This document shows positions 57,801 to 64,000 of a DNA stretch of 64,000 nucleotides, piece after piece. How positions within the stretch are numbered: the stretch's first letter is position 1; each line of letters begins with the position of its first letter. Source of the DNA: Petasospora fabianii (lineage: Eukaryota > Ascomycota > Saccharomycetes > Phaffomycetales > Wickerhamomycetaceae); NCBI GenBank assembly GCA_022641835.1, contig CP048720.1, positions 700,847 through 764,846 of the forward strand, given 5' to 3'. The position numbers and the translations under genes were made by a program. Below the pieces are notes generated by a model. The model worked only from the letters and a program-made list of their open reading frames with translations. It did not search any database and was not told the origin of the DNA.

Positions 57801-58667
57801 CTTGGATGCGTCAACGAGACCACCATCGGACTTCATGAATTCAATCTTGGCCTCCTTCTTATCAGCGAGACCAGATGTGAAACCTTCGAGGTACTTTTTA
57901 ATCTCTGGGGTAAGGTATGCATCAGCGATACAGGAGTTTGCTCTTGGGATGAGTTTAATCATTGGAGACAGCTCTGACGAGAGTGAGATGTGTGTGAATC
58001 CAATCTTGGCTGCGATCTCGCCAATGAGCTTCTCGTGCTCTGGATATGTGTACGAGTGAAGAAGGGCGACACCGACGGCTCTGATACCCGTGGCGTAGAG
58101 AACACGGAGAGTAGACTCGATCTCGGCAAGGTTTGGAGCCTTGAGTACTCTGACTGTCTCACCAGAGAGACCTTTCACGAGAGATGGGTCAGATGAGGCA
58201 TCAGTGACTTTGAGTTGTGGGTCCTCAGAGTAATCTTCAAGAGTGACTCTTTCATCCACTTCAACAACGGTCTCGTAGAGCAAACTTGGCTTCTCAATCT
58301 TCAAGTCAAAGATACGTGGTCTTGTCTGGTCACCAATGACGAGACAGTCCTTGAATCCTTTGGTGGTGATAAGGGCACAACGCTCACCCTTTCTCTCGAG
58401 AAGTGCATTAGTTGCAACGGTGGTTCCCATGCGGATGCTCTCCACGACGGAGGTGTCGAGCTTCTCTCCACGTGGGATCTCCTTCTGTGTGTACTTCTCC
58501 AAGAGACGTCTGATCCCCTCCAGAGGTGCGTCCGGGTAGTTATTCGGGTCAACTGACAAGAGTTTGATCACCGTCTTGTCCTCTGAGCCATCCTTCTGAG
58601 GGACACTGGCCACGCAGTCGGTAAACGTTCCACCTCTGTCGATGGCAATACGGATCTTTCCAGCCAT
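54882..58667 (-). CDS. OXP1: ATP-dependent 5-oxoprolinase Oxp1
   Basis: 1,261 residues (1,286 in S. cerevisiae). Hydrolyses 5-oxo-L-proline to glutamate using ATP, part of glutathione turnover, in the cytosol. Fused architecture: hydantoinase A type half (about 1-700) beginning KIRIAIDRGGTFTDCVAS with the phosphate-binding DRGGTFTD; MGTTVATNALLERKGER; GFDMGGTSTDVSRFGGAYEH; and VTFGGAGGQHAVAVAESLGI. Hydantoinase B half (about 735-1255): LRKTSVSTNVKERLDFSCALFD, VSNHPEVGGTHLPDITVITP, ASRAHHADIGGTLPGSMPP, and the Gly-rich C-terminus GGGHGAGDGWNGISGVHTNMTNTR. Single exon; the ATG at 58667 has the conserved N-terminus right after it. Confidence 0.96.
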   Translation of the reverse strand: MAGKIRIAIDRGGTFTDCVASVPQKDGSEDKTVIKLLSVDPNNYPDAPLEGIRRLLEKYTQKEIPRGEKLDTSVVESIRMGTTVATNALLERKGERCALITTKGFKDCLVIGDQTRPRIFDLKIEKPSLLYETVVEVDERVTLEDYSEDPQLKVTDASSDPSLVKGLSGETVRVLKAPNLAEIESTLRVLYATGIRAVGVALLHSYTYPEHEKLIGEIAAKIGFTHISLSSELSPMIKLIPRANSCIADAYLTPEIKKYLEGFTSGLADKKEAKIEFMKSDGGLVDASKFSGLSAILSGPAGGVVGYSATCYDPKNQIGLIGFDMGGTSTDVSRFGGAYEHVFETTTAGVTIQSPQLDINTVAAGGGSRLFWKNGLFVVGPESASSHPGPSCYRKNGPLTVTDANLLLGRLIPEFFPKIFGPNEDESLDEAVTRKNFEELTKEINADLNSSLSVEEVAYGFIKVANETMARPIRQLTEAKGHVTSQHRLVTFGGAGGQHAVAVAESLGIDTVLAHRFSSVLSAYGILLADVVEEAQEPCALVLNEANQSAIDARFDALIKSTTEKLVAHGFSQEDLKFEKYLNLRFRGMETPLMIPESQGSSFTQEFLALHKREFGFVFDDKDILVDDVRVRAIGNSHRDSGKAVDEELESVTIKVADKSIANFVKDVYFETGKVSTPVFRLEDLSIGHKIQGPAILADGTQTNVIPPNATATILSQHVYIKIEHSESTKADAETTDPILLSIFSHRFMDIAEQMGNQLRKTSVSTNVKERLDFSCALFDPDGQLVANAPHVPVHLGSMSTAIKAQAKLWEGKLKPGDVIVSNHPEVGGTHLPDITVITPAFKDGKIIFYVASRAHHADIGGTLPGSMPPNSKELYEEGAAIYSELLVSEGKFNEEKIVDLLLHKPASYPGCSGTRRLSDNLSDLKSQISANQKGISLIEKLVKEFTLDVIWKYMEAIQDNAAVTVQKRLMELKERYGAEFGCEDYMDDGSTIKLKVTLGPEGNIFDFSGTSPQMYGNLNAPEAITNSALLYCLRCLVNENIPLNQGCLRPVQVIIPKGSILSPLKGAAVVGGNVMTSQRVTDVILKSFRIQADSQGDCNNLTFGTGGNDSGQYVQGFGYYETIGGGHGAGDGWNGISGVHTNMTNTRMTDVEVFERRYPVILKEYSIRKGSGGDGKYKGGDGVIRDIEFRAPVKCSILSERRVVAPHGLEGGDDAKRGENLWVKKDGHVINIGGKNTVSMEVGDRIIIKTPGGGGFGVKA

Positions 58668-59312
58668 TGTTTCCTGTGAGGTTCTGTTGACTTTACCTAG
58701 TGGTTCGATTAGTCAGCAGTGGTTTGTATCCCCCCGTTGTCCGTAGTTGTATGGGCGGTGGGCTTATCGACTTTTTATATATTCTGTCGGCTCATATACC
58801 CGATTACTCAATCAGTCAATTATGCGGGGATCGAATCCCGCACAAAATTTCTATAGACTCGGGCCATTAGATTCCAATTAATTCCATCAAAGAAGCTCTG
58901 AGTTATCATTGTATCTTTCTGGTGGGTTTAATACCGTGTAGTGAATACCATGAGCTCAATTGATGGTTTTATAGACTTGATTTCCGCTTTGCCTGCCTGC
59001 CACAGTGCCAGCCGTAGATCGCCTTTTTTTTTTTTTTTTGGGCCATCGACCTTCTAATCAAACTATGTACGACTCATGTGCGCCGCATACTGATTGAATC
59101 GCCGAGATTTAATTTTTTATGAGATTAAAGACATTCATTGGTTAGTCTACATTAGCCTACATTAGTCACAGATTATAAATAAACAAAGTTATGATGAGTA
59201 TCTTTTCATTCGTTTCGTCGTAAAGTGTATAGAGAGGAACCACAAGTTCTCTCTCTCTCTTTTTTGTTTGTTTCTCTCTAATTTGTTTTTGTATGCATGT
59301 CATCAACAGTCA
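58668..59312. other. 645-bp region between OXP1 and LEU5
   Basis: Contains the OXP1 promoter, a hairpin resembling a tRNA T-arm (58823-58842), a T-tract of 17 at about 59023-59039, a short direct repeat CTACATTAG near 59148-59163, and a CT-rich stretch near 59250-59280. No supported gene. Confidence 0.45.
58823..58842 (+). other. tRNA T-arm-like hairpin
   Basis: TGCGGG-GATCGAAT-CCCGCA: a 6-bp stem enclosing a GGATCGAATCC string that matches the Pol III B-box at 10 of 11 positions. No acceptor stem, D-arm or A box can be fitted around it, so I do not call a tRNA. It may be a degenerate tRNA remnant. Confidence 0.35.
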
Positions 59313-60446
59313 TCAAATCCCCAAATAGAACTTACATCTCTCATAGACGTAGAACGAGGTTGCCATCATTGGGGCAATCTTAATAAATCCAATACTCAAC
59401 CCGATATAAAACCCTCTAAACCCTCTTTCTTTCCAAATTCTTAATGTGATCTCCTTCATACCGATAAATTGTCCATTATTGACACCACCAACTTGCATTC
59501 TTCTTCTTATAACTTCAAATGGATACGATGAGGTCTGTGCAACCATACCGGCAAGACCTCCGGCAATGAGTTGTGCCCATGTGTTTAGAGGGACTCGCGC
59601 ACGATGGTTATCAGTATTTTGTGGGATTGGTGCAGTTTGATCCACTGTGTATCGTGATATGATTGGGGAACGCATAATGTCATGAATGACATCGTGACTT
59701 AGGAAAGAAACACCAGCGTAGGGGATCATCCCCATGATTGTTGGAATGAATCCACGATAGAAATTTGACATTTGCGACATGGATACCGGTAGTGTCTTCT
59801 TAAGCCAATTGATGAGAAAGAACTGTTTGTCCACTATCGGATGCTCACGATAGATCTCGGCAATAGTCCGTGTGAGACGACCTTGCCGTAGATGATGAAC
59901 ATGTTCCTTATGGTGTATGTCGATGTAATGAGGAGACTCTTTCTTAGTTTGGAAGGCGAGACGTACACGAATCAAATCGAGTGGATACGTGACAAATACC
60001 GAGCAAAGACCTGCAATGGAACCGGAAAGAAGTCGACGAATTGCCGTCTCGTGGTCTGGTGATGGGATCAAAACACGACGCACTTGTTCGTATGAGATGA
60101 ATTTGATAGCGGCATAGGGGAACACACGTAAAAGTGTAGCTGAATGTCCTTGGTAAAATCCGATGAGTCCATCACTTCGAGCAATTTCTCGACCAGCACG
60201 GACCCATCCACCTAGAGAACCAGAAAATTGTTTATAATGCGGATTGCTTGTTTGGAAAAGGATCTTGATTCGATCAAGAGGGGCAATCAGTGTCTTTGCA
60301 GAGCATCCGGCGAGTCCACCAGCGAGTCCAGTACGTACAATGTATCCGAGAGAAGACCTGTCGAGTTTCTGCCTCGTATGGGACTGGTGCGCGGGGGGCT
60401 CTGCTGTCTGAGCGGATGTCAGTGTCTTCTCTGCCCGGAGAGACAT
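59313..60446 (-). CDS. LEU5: Mitochondrial coenzyme A carrier Leu5
   Basis: 377 residues (357 in S. cerevisiae). Inner-membrane carrier (SLC25 family) needed for CoA accumulation in the matrix. Three carrier repeats with signatures PLDRIK, PLDLIR and PFEVIR. Highly conserved blocks: SAKTLIAPLDRIKILFQTSNPHY, GFYQGHSATLLRVFPYAAIKF, GLCSVFVTYPLDLIRVRLAF, FYRGFIPTIMGMIPYAGVSFLSHD and GGLAGMVAQTSSYPFEVIRRRMQV. A longer matrix loop between the second and third repeats holds a His-rich HHKEHVHHLRQG segment. Divergent with TPA1 across an A-rich promoter. Confidence 0.95.
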   Translation of the reverse strand: MSLRAEKTLTSAQTAEPPAHQSHTRQKLDRSSLGYIVRTGLAGGLAGCSAKTLIAPLDRIKILFQTSNPHYKQFSGSLGGWVRAGREIARSDGLIGFYQGHSATLLRVFPYAAIKFISYEQVRRVLIPSPDHETAIRRLLSGSIAGLCSVFVTYPLDLIRVRLAFQTKKESPHYIDIHHKEHVHHLRQGRLTRTIAEIYREHPIVDKQFFLINWLKKTLPVSMSQMSNFYRGFIPTIMGMIPYAGVSFLSHDVIHDIMRSPIISRYTVDQTAPIPQNTDNHRARVPLNTWAQLIAGGLAGMVAQTSSYPFEVIRRRMQVGGVNNGQFIGMKEITLRIWKERGFRGFYIGLSIGFIKIAPMMATSFYVYERCKFYLGI

Positions 60447-60557
60447 CTATAAAGTGTGTCTTGTGTGCCGTTGGTGGAGTTTCTACCAGTTGTTGTGGTG
60501 GCGAGCGGGTGGAGGAAAGTGCCAAATTGTGGAGTTTAGACGGGGCCGTAGACAAGA

Positions 60558-60590
<33 letters not shown>

Positions 60591-60668
60591 CAAAAAAAAA
60601 AAAATAAAAAAAAAAAAAAAAAAAAAAAATTGCAATAAAAATTAAAATAAATAAAAAAAAAAAAAAAA

Positions 60669-60702
<34 letters not shown>

Positions 60703-60783
60703 TATGGTACGATTGAATAAATGTCACCTCTCTAACTCATCACACCTCTCTGTTGTCCCATTATCACAGGCCAAGAACCCAGC
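60447..60783. other. Divergent LEU5-TPA1 promoter region
   Basis: 337 bp, dominated by the A-rich block. No gene seen. Confidence 0.5.
60560..60701 (+). repeat. A-rich low-complexity block (about 142 bp)
   Basis: Successive A runs of 29 (60560-60588), 13, 24, 19 and 28 (60674-60701) bases, broken by single or paired T and one or two C/G. It fills the centre of the divergent LEU5-TPA1 promoter. It could act as a nucleosome-free element or could be a region of uncertain assembly length. Confidence 0.9.
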
Positions 60784-62595
60784 ATGACCACCATGTCTCC
60801 ATCCTCTGATGAGCCAGCTGCAAAGAAGCCACAGACCAGTTTCAACACCGAGGAGAAAGACATTAAACGTCTCTTTGGTCCAGACGTCTTTGATGAGCAG
60901 ACCCGTACTAATCTTCGTAAGTCTATTGCAAACTCTGAACCATACAAATGGGGGGTCTTTAAGAATTTGATTGATGATACTCTTTTGCGTCAGGTGCGTC
61001 GTGAAGTTGAACGTGAGATTCATTTCACTCAAAAGGAAACAGACATTTATAAAGTGTTCCAATCAGGTGATCTTGCAAATCTCTCTGGTCTCGATTGGGA
61101 TGATCTTTCTCGTCTCCCATCCGTTTTCAAGCTTAGAGAAGCTCTTTACTCTCAAGAGTTCCGTGACCTTGTCTCTGAAGTCACCCAAGCTGGGAAACTC
61201 TCTGGTGTTAAGACCGACATGTCAATCAACACCTATACTAAAGGGTGTCATCTTCTCACTCATGATGACGTTATCGGATCTCGTCGTGTTAGTTTTATCC
61301 TCTACATGCCAGATCCTGATCGTGAATGGAAAGAACATTATGGTGGTGCACTTCGTCTTTTCCCTGCAGTGGTTCCAAATGTCCCTCAGACTGATCCATC
61401 TCATAAATTTGTACCACAGTTCAATCAGATGGCATTCTTCACCGTTCAACCAGGTTTATCCTTCCATGATGTCGAAGAAGTTAGAGTCGATAAACACAGA
61501 TTATCAATCCAAGGTTGGTATCATATCCCACAAGAAGGTGAAGATGGTTACGTTCCAGGTGAACAAGAAGCCACTGAAGCTAAGAGTACTTTACAACAGT
61601 TAGAGAGTAAAGAGTTACAAGAGTACGATTTCCCAAAAGAAGTTAGAGTCCCATTTAGCTCATACGAGATAAAGGGCTTGGAAAGTGTTGAAAGACTGAC
61701 CGAAAACGATGTTGAGTATCTCAACCAGTATCTTAATGAAGATCTGCTCGAGGAATCACAGATTAAGAAACTACAACAAAAGTTTGTCGAAGAGAACCTT
61801 GTCCATATCGATGACGTACTTAATGACAAGTACGCCAATGTTCTCAAGAAGCTCATCAGAACCACAGAGCTTGATGAAGTGATGCCAAAGACTGCTAATG
61901 AAGTTGAGGGACCATGGAAAGTTGCCGTGCCACCACACAAATGGCGTTATCTCTACTTGGATGGAACGTCTCCACAAGATCTCACTTCTCTTTCAGGTTA
62001 CCGTCTTGCCAATAACACAAACGAAACACCAAACTTTGCTCTAGCATCACATACAACAGAACACAACACGACAAAGGAACTTTTGGCATTGGGAACTTTC
62101 ATCCGTTCAACACCGTTCAAGAAATGGATGACACTCATCACCGATCTTGTGCTCACTTCTGATCAGATCCTCATCCGTCGTTTCCGTCCAGGACATGATT
62201 TCAAGCTCGCTACAACTGTTGATACAACAGGTTCTTCACAGGATGCCGTCCTGGAAGCTACACTCTGCCTTACTCCATCCAAGGGCTGGGAATCTGGTGA
62301 AGTTGGAGGCTATGAACTCTGTATGGCCACCGATAATAACGACGGTGATGCCGATAATGAGGAAGAGGATCCAGCTGTGTATAAGCAGACAGGTGAGGAT
62401 ACAGTTCTGGTCAATGAGCAAGCTAGCTGGAACAGAATGACCATCATGGTTAGAGACCCAAGTGTTTTGAAGTTTATCAAGTATGTGAGTTTCAACGCTA
62501 TGGGATCGAGATGGGATATCAGTGCCCAATGGGATGTTGACACCAAGGGTGATGATGATGATGATGATGATGACGATGAGGAAGCTGATGACTAG
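60784..62595 (+). CDS. TPA1: Prolyl 3,4-dihydroxylase Tpa1 (OGFOD1/Ofd1 type)
   Basis: 603 residues (644 in S. cerevisiae). Fe(II)/2-oxoglutarate oxygenase that hydroxylates a proline of Rps23 and affects translation termination and mRNA decay. The N-terminal catalytic double-stranded beta-helix carries iron ligands H160-x-D162 (in HLLTHDDVIGSRRVSFILYMPD) and His228 (in GLSFHDVEEV), with 2-oxoglutarate-binding Arg239. The second, non-catalytic DSBH domain is the C-terminal half (GTFIRSTPFKKWMTLITDLVLTSDQILIRRFRPGHDFKLAT). It ends in an Asp run. Start at the ATG at 60784; a second in-frame ATG is three codons on. Confidence 0.93.
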   Translation: MTTMSPSSDEPAAKKPQTSFNTEEKDIKRLFGPDVFDEQTRTNLRKSIANSEPYKWGVFKNLIDDTLLRQVRREVEREIHFTQKETDIYKVFQSGDLANLSGLDWDDLSRLPSVFKLREALYSQEFRDLVSEVTQAGKLSGVKTDMSINTYTKGCHLLTHDDVIGSRRVSFILYMPDPDREWKEHYGGALRLFPAVVPNVPQTDPSHKFVPQFNQMAFFTVQPGLSFHDVEEVRVDKHRLSIQGWYHIPQEGEDGYVPGEQEATEAKSTLQQLESKELQEYDFPKEVRVPFSSYEIKGLESVERLTENDVEYLNQYLNEDLLEESQIKKLQQKFVEENLVHIDDVLNDKYANVLKKLIRTTELDEVMPKTANEVEGPWKVAVPPHKWRYLYLDGTSPQDLTSLSGYRLANNTNETPNFALASHTTEHNTTKELLALGTFIRSTPFKKWMTLITDLVLTSDQILIRRFRPGHDFKLATTVDTTGSSQDAVLEATLCLTPSKGWESGEVGGYELCMATDNNDGDADNEEEDPAVYKQTGEDTVLVNEQASWNRMTIMVRDPSVLKFIKYVSFNAMGSRWDISAQWDVDTKGDDDDDDDDDEEADD

Positions 62596-62984
62596 TATGC
62601 GTATGATTAATGATTAATAGACATGCATACACATGATTAAAACGTTTGAATTAGCTTGAACTTTCCTGTTTGCTGGAGAGTGCTAGAGGGCTCCCGAAAC
62701 GCTGCTTTACGTCCAGCCAACCTCTCGCTACAATCAAGGATTTATAACACGATAATGACCAATTGCATTGAATACCACTTTAACAGTGGGTAGAAATTTA
62801 AACAAAACACGAATAAGAAGTGCAAATGCGATGTAAAACGGAATAACAATGAGGAATAAACCACAAAGAATCGAAAAAAGGAAATCGCCACAACGTCCTG
62901 ACAAAGGGTGTGAAGGGACCCCAGGATTGTGACGCTTTCAGAATCAAATGGCTGTACCAGTGGTGATGAAAGCTTCCGAAAAGT
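62596..62984. other. Convergent region between TPA1 and the wall-protein gene
   Basis: 389 bp between two 3' ends. TGATTAATGATTAAT repeats just after TPA1; nothing else recognised. Confidence 0.4.
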
Positions 62985-64000
62985 TCAGATAAGCAAGAGA
63001 ACAACACCAGCAAGGATACCAAAGGCGTTGGCACCACATCTAGCAGCCCCACCAGCAAAGGTGTTAGTCTCAATAGAAGGAACACCACCGAAGCCGGATG
63101 TGCTTCCAGACCCATCACCGTAAACAGTCGACACGGTAGAGGCTCCGCCAAGAGTAGTTACGACTCCGTCAGATGGAGTAGTGGTAATAATGGAAGAAGA
63201 ACCACCTGTTGTCTCAGCACTAGCGGTGGAAAGCAAGGAAGAAGGAGTAACTGCAGTCTCGGAAGAGCCGGTAGAGGTGGTAGCAGTTGACTCAGTGACA
63301 CCAGATGGAATGGTGCCAGATGTGGTGTCGACTGATGAAACAAACCCAGATGTTGTACCAGAGGTAGTAACACCAGATGAAGTAGCACCAGAGGTAGTGC
63401 CGGAGGTAGTAGCACCAGAGGTTGTTCCAGGGGTAGTAGCACCAGATGTAGTAACACCAGATGTAGTAACACCAGATGTAGTAACACCAGATGTAGTAAC
63501 ACCAGATGTAGTAACACCAGATGTAGTAACACCAGAGGTAGTAACACCAGAGGTAGTGCCGGAGGTAGTAACACCAGATGTAGTTCCAGGGGTAGTAGCA
63601 CCAGATGTCGTTCCAGGGGTTGTTCCAGAGGTAGTGCCGGAGGTTGTTCCCGAGGTTGTTCCAGACGTAGTACCAGAGGTTGTTCCAGAGGTAGTACCAG
63701 AGGTAGTGCCAGAGGTTGTTCCAGAGGTAGTTTCAGAGGTAGTACCAGAGGTTGTTCCAGGTGTAGTACTGGACGTAGTGCCGGAGGTAGTAGCACTGGA
63801 CCAAGAGCTGGACTCACTTGGAACCGAAGACTCAGAGGAAGGTTCAGAGAAGGAGCTGGACTCACTTGGAACTGACGACTCAGAGGAAGGCTCAGAGAAT
63901 GAGCTGGACTCAGAGAATGAGCTGGACTCACTTGGAACCGAAGACTCAGAGGAAGGCTCAGAGAATGAGCTGGACTCGGCTGGAACTGAGGACTCAGAGG
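62985..64000 (-). CDS. GPI-anchored Ser/Thr-rich cell-wall protein or adhesin (5' end outside window)
   Basis: 337 codons visible, open to the right edge without any ATG, so the N-terminal domain lies outside. The far part (64000-63800) encodes imperfect repeats of S-E-S-S-V-P-S-E-S-S-S-F-S-E-P-S. The middle (about 63790-63330) encodes many T-T-S-G-x units, including six identical V-T-T-S-G units. The C-terminus ends GGAARCGANAFGILAGVVLLLI, a GPI signal: small residues for the attachment site, short spacer, hydrophobic tail. Such stalks are heavily O-mannosylated and project the ligand domain of yeast adhesins and flocculins. Family cannot be set without the N-terminus. Confidence 0.82.
   Translation of the reverse strand, partial: SESSVPAESSSFSEPSSESSVPSESSSFSESSSFSEPSSESSVPSESSSFSEPSSESSVPSESSSWSSATTSGTTSSTTPGTTSGTTSETTSGTTSGTTSGTTSGTTSGTTSGTTSGTTSGTTSGTTPGTTSGATTPGTTSGVTTSGTTSGVTTSGVTTSGVTTSGVTTSGVTTSGVTTSGVTTSGATTPGTTSGATTSGTTSGATSSGVTTSGTTSGFVSSVDTTSGTIPSGVTESTATTSTGSSETAVTPSSLLSTASAETTGGSSSIITTTPSDGVVTTLGGASTVSTVYGDGSGSTSGFGGVPSIETNTFAGGAARCGANAFGILAGVVLLLI
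63441..63545 (+). repeat. Tandem 15-bp repeat, six perfect copies plus one variant
   Basis: Unit ACCAGATGTAGTAAC repeated exactly six times (63441-63530) and once with a single change (63531-63545), inside a longer degenerate array of the same period (about 63330-63790). In the wall-protein frame (minus strand) each unit encodes V-T-T-S-G. The period is a multiple of three, so copy-number change would keep frame. Confidence 0.95.

Noticed and set aside
63441-63545. Repeat array as a possible CRISPR
   Set aside because: Units are contiguous 15-mers with no spacers, in a eukaryotic coding sequence.
63158-63931. 257-codon Leu/Pro-rich frame on the minus strand
   Set aside because: It is another frame of the adhesin repeats; the frame ending at 62985 gives Ser/Thr-rich repeats and a GPI signal, the expected product.

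Overview
This 64 kb window is nuclear chromosomal DNA of a budding yeast (Saccharomycotina). Evidence: compact, mostly intronless genes with clear yeast orthologues; short introns with GT donors, TACTAAC-like branch points and AG acceptors; and one eukaryotic initiator tRNA-Met with A54 in the T-loop and an A1:U72 pair. CUG is read as leucine: CTG codons encode the conserved Leu of the CDK 'APEVLIG' block (BUR1, 25972) and of the kinase 'ENILLG' block (IPL1, 28349). This excludes the CUG-Ser and CUG-Ala clades. A yeast of the Pichiaceae or a neighbouring CUG-Leu lineage is my inference; no species can be named.

Layout. 1-9 kb: 3' part of UTP10, a small membrane protein, a mitochondrial DUF1992 protein, MRH4. 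8.6-18.7 kb: SRP72, CBP3, RSM23, SGF73, RPL4, an NAD(P)-binding protein like S. cerevisiae YMR090W, MET22. 18.9-23.4 kb: a SET-domain methyltransferase, spliced PUS1 and NIP7. 23.5-35.9 kb: CEG1, BUR1, IPL1, SNT2, RKM1. 36-42.5 kb: THI6, tRNA-iMet, CDC6, LEA1, spliced ALG2. 43-51.8 kb: BMS1, spliced ITC1, spliced SAR1. 52-63 kb: two small hydrophilic proteins, OXP1, LEU5, TPA1. The right edge (62985 to beyond 64000) is the 3' part of a Ser/Thr-rich, repeat-bearing GPI-anchored wall protein or adhesin.

Themes. Ribosome synthesis and modification is over-represented (UTP10, RPL4, NIP7, BMS1, RKM1 and a second SET enzyme), and several of these promoters carry PAC and RRPE-like motifs. A mitochondrial set (MRH4, CBP3, RSM23, LEU5, the DUF1992 protein) is interspersed, and two of these promoters have Cbf1-type sites. 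CDC6 has a cluster of MCB (ACGCG) elements. Many genes are divergent pairs; several of these shared promoters hold long poly(dA:dT) tracts.

Most unusual items: a PUS1 intron with a GTNNGT tandem donor where only the weaker donor keeps frame, plus a CaaX-like C-terminus on PUS1; a MET22 reading frame that continues upstream of its ATG with a mitochondrial-presequence-like extension; an ITC1 first exon consisting only of ATG; a 19-nt exact copy of the initiator-tRNA anticodon arm in a gene-free stretch, resembling a copia/Ty5-type half-tRNA primer-binding site; and acidic and Cys/His-rich inserts in the SET protein. I saw no intact transposon, CRISPR array, rRNA or convincing centromere.
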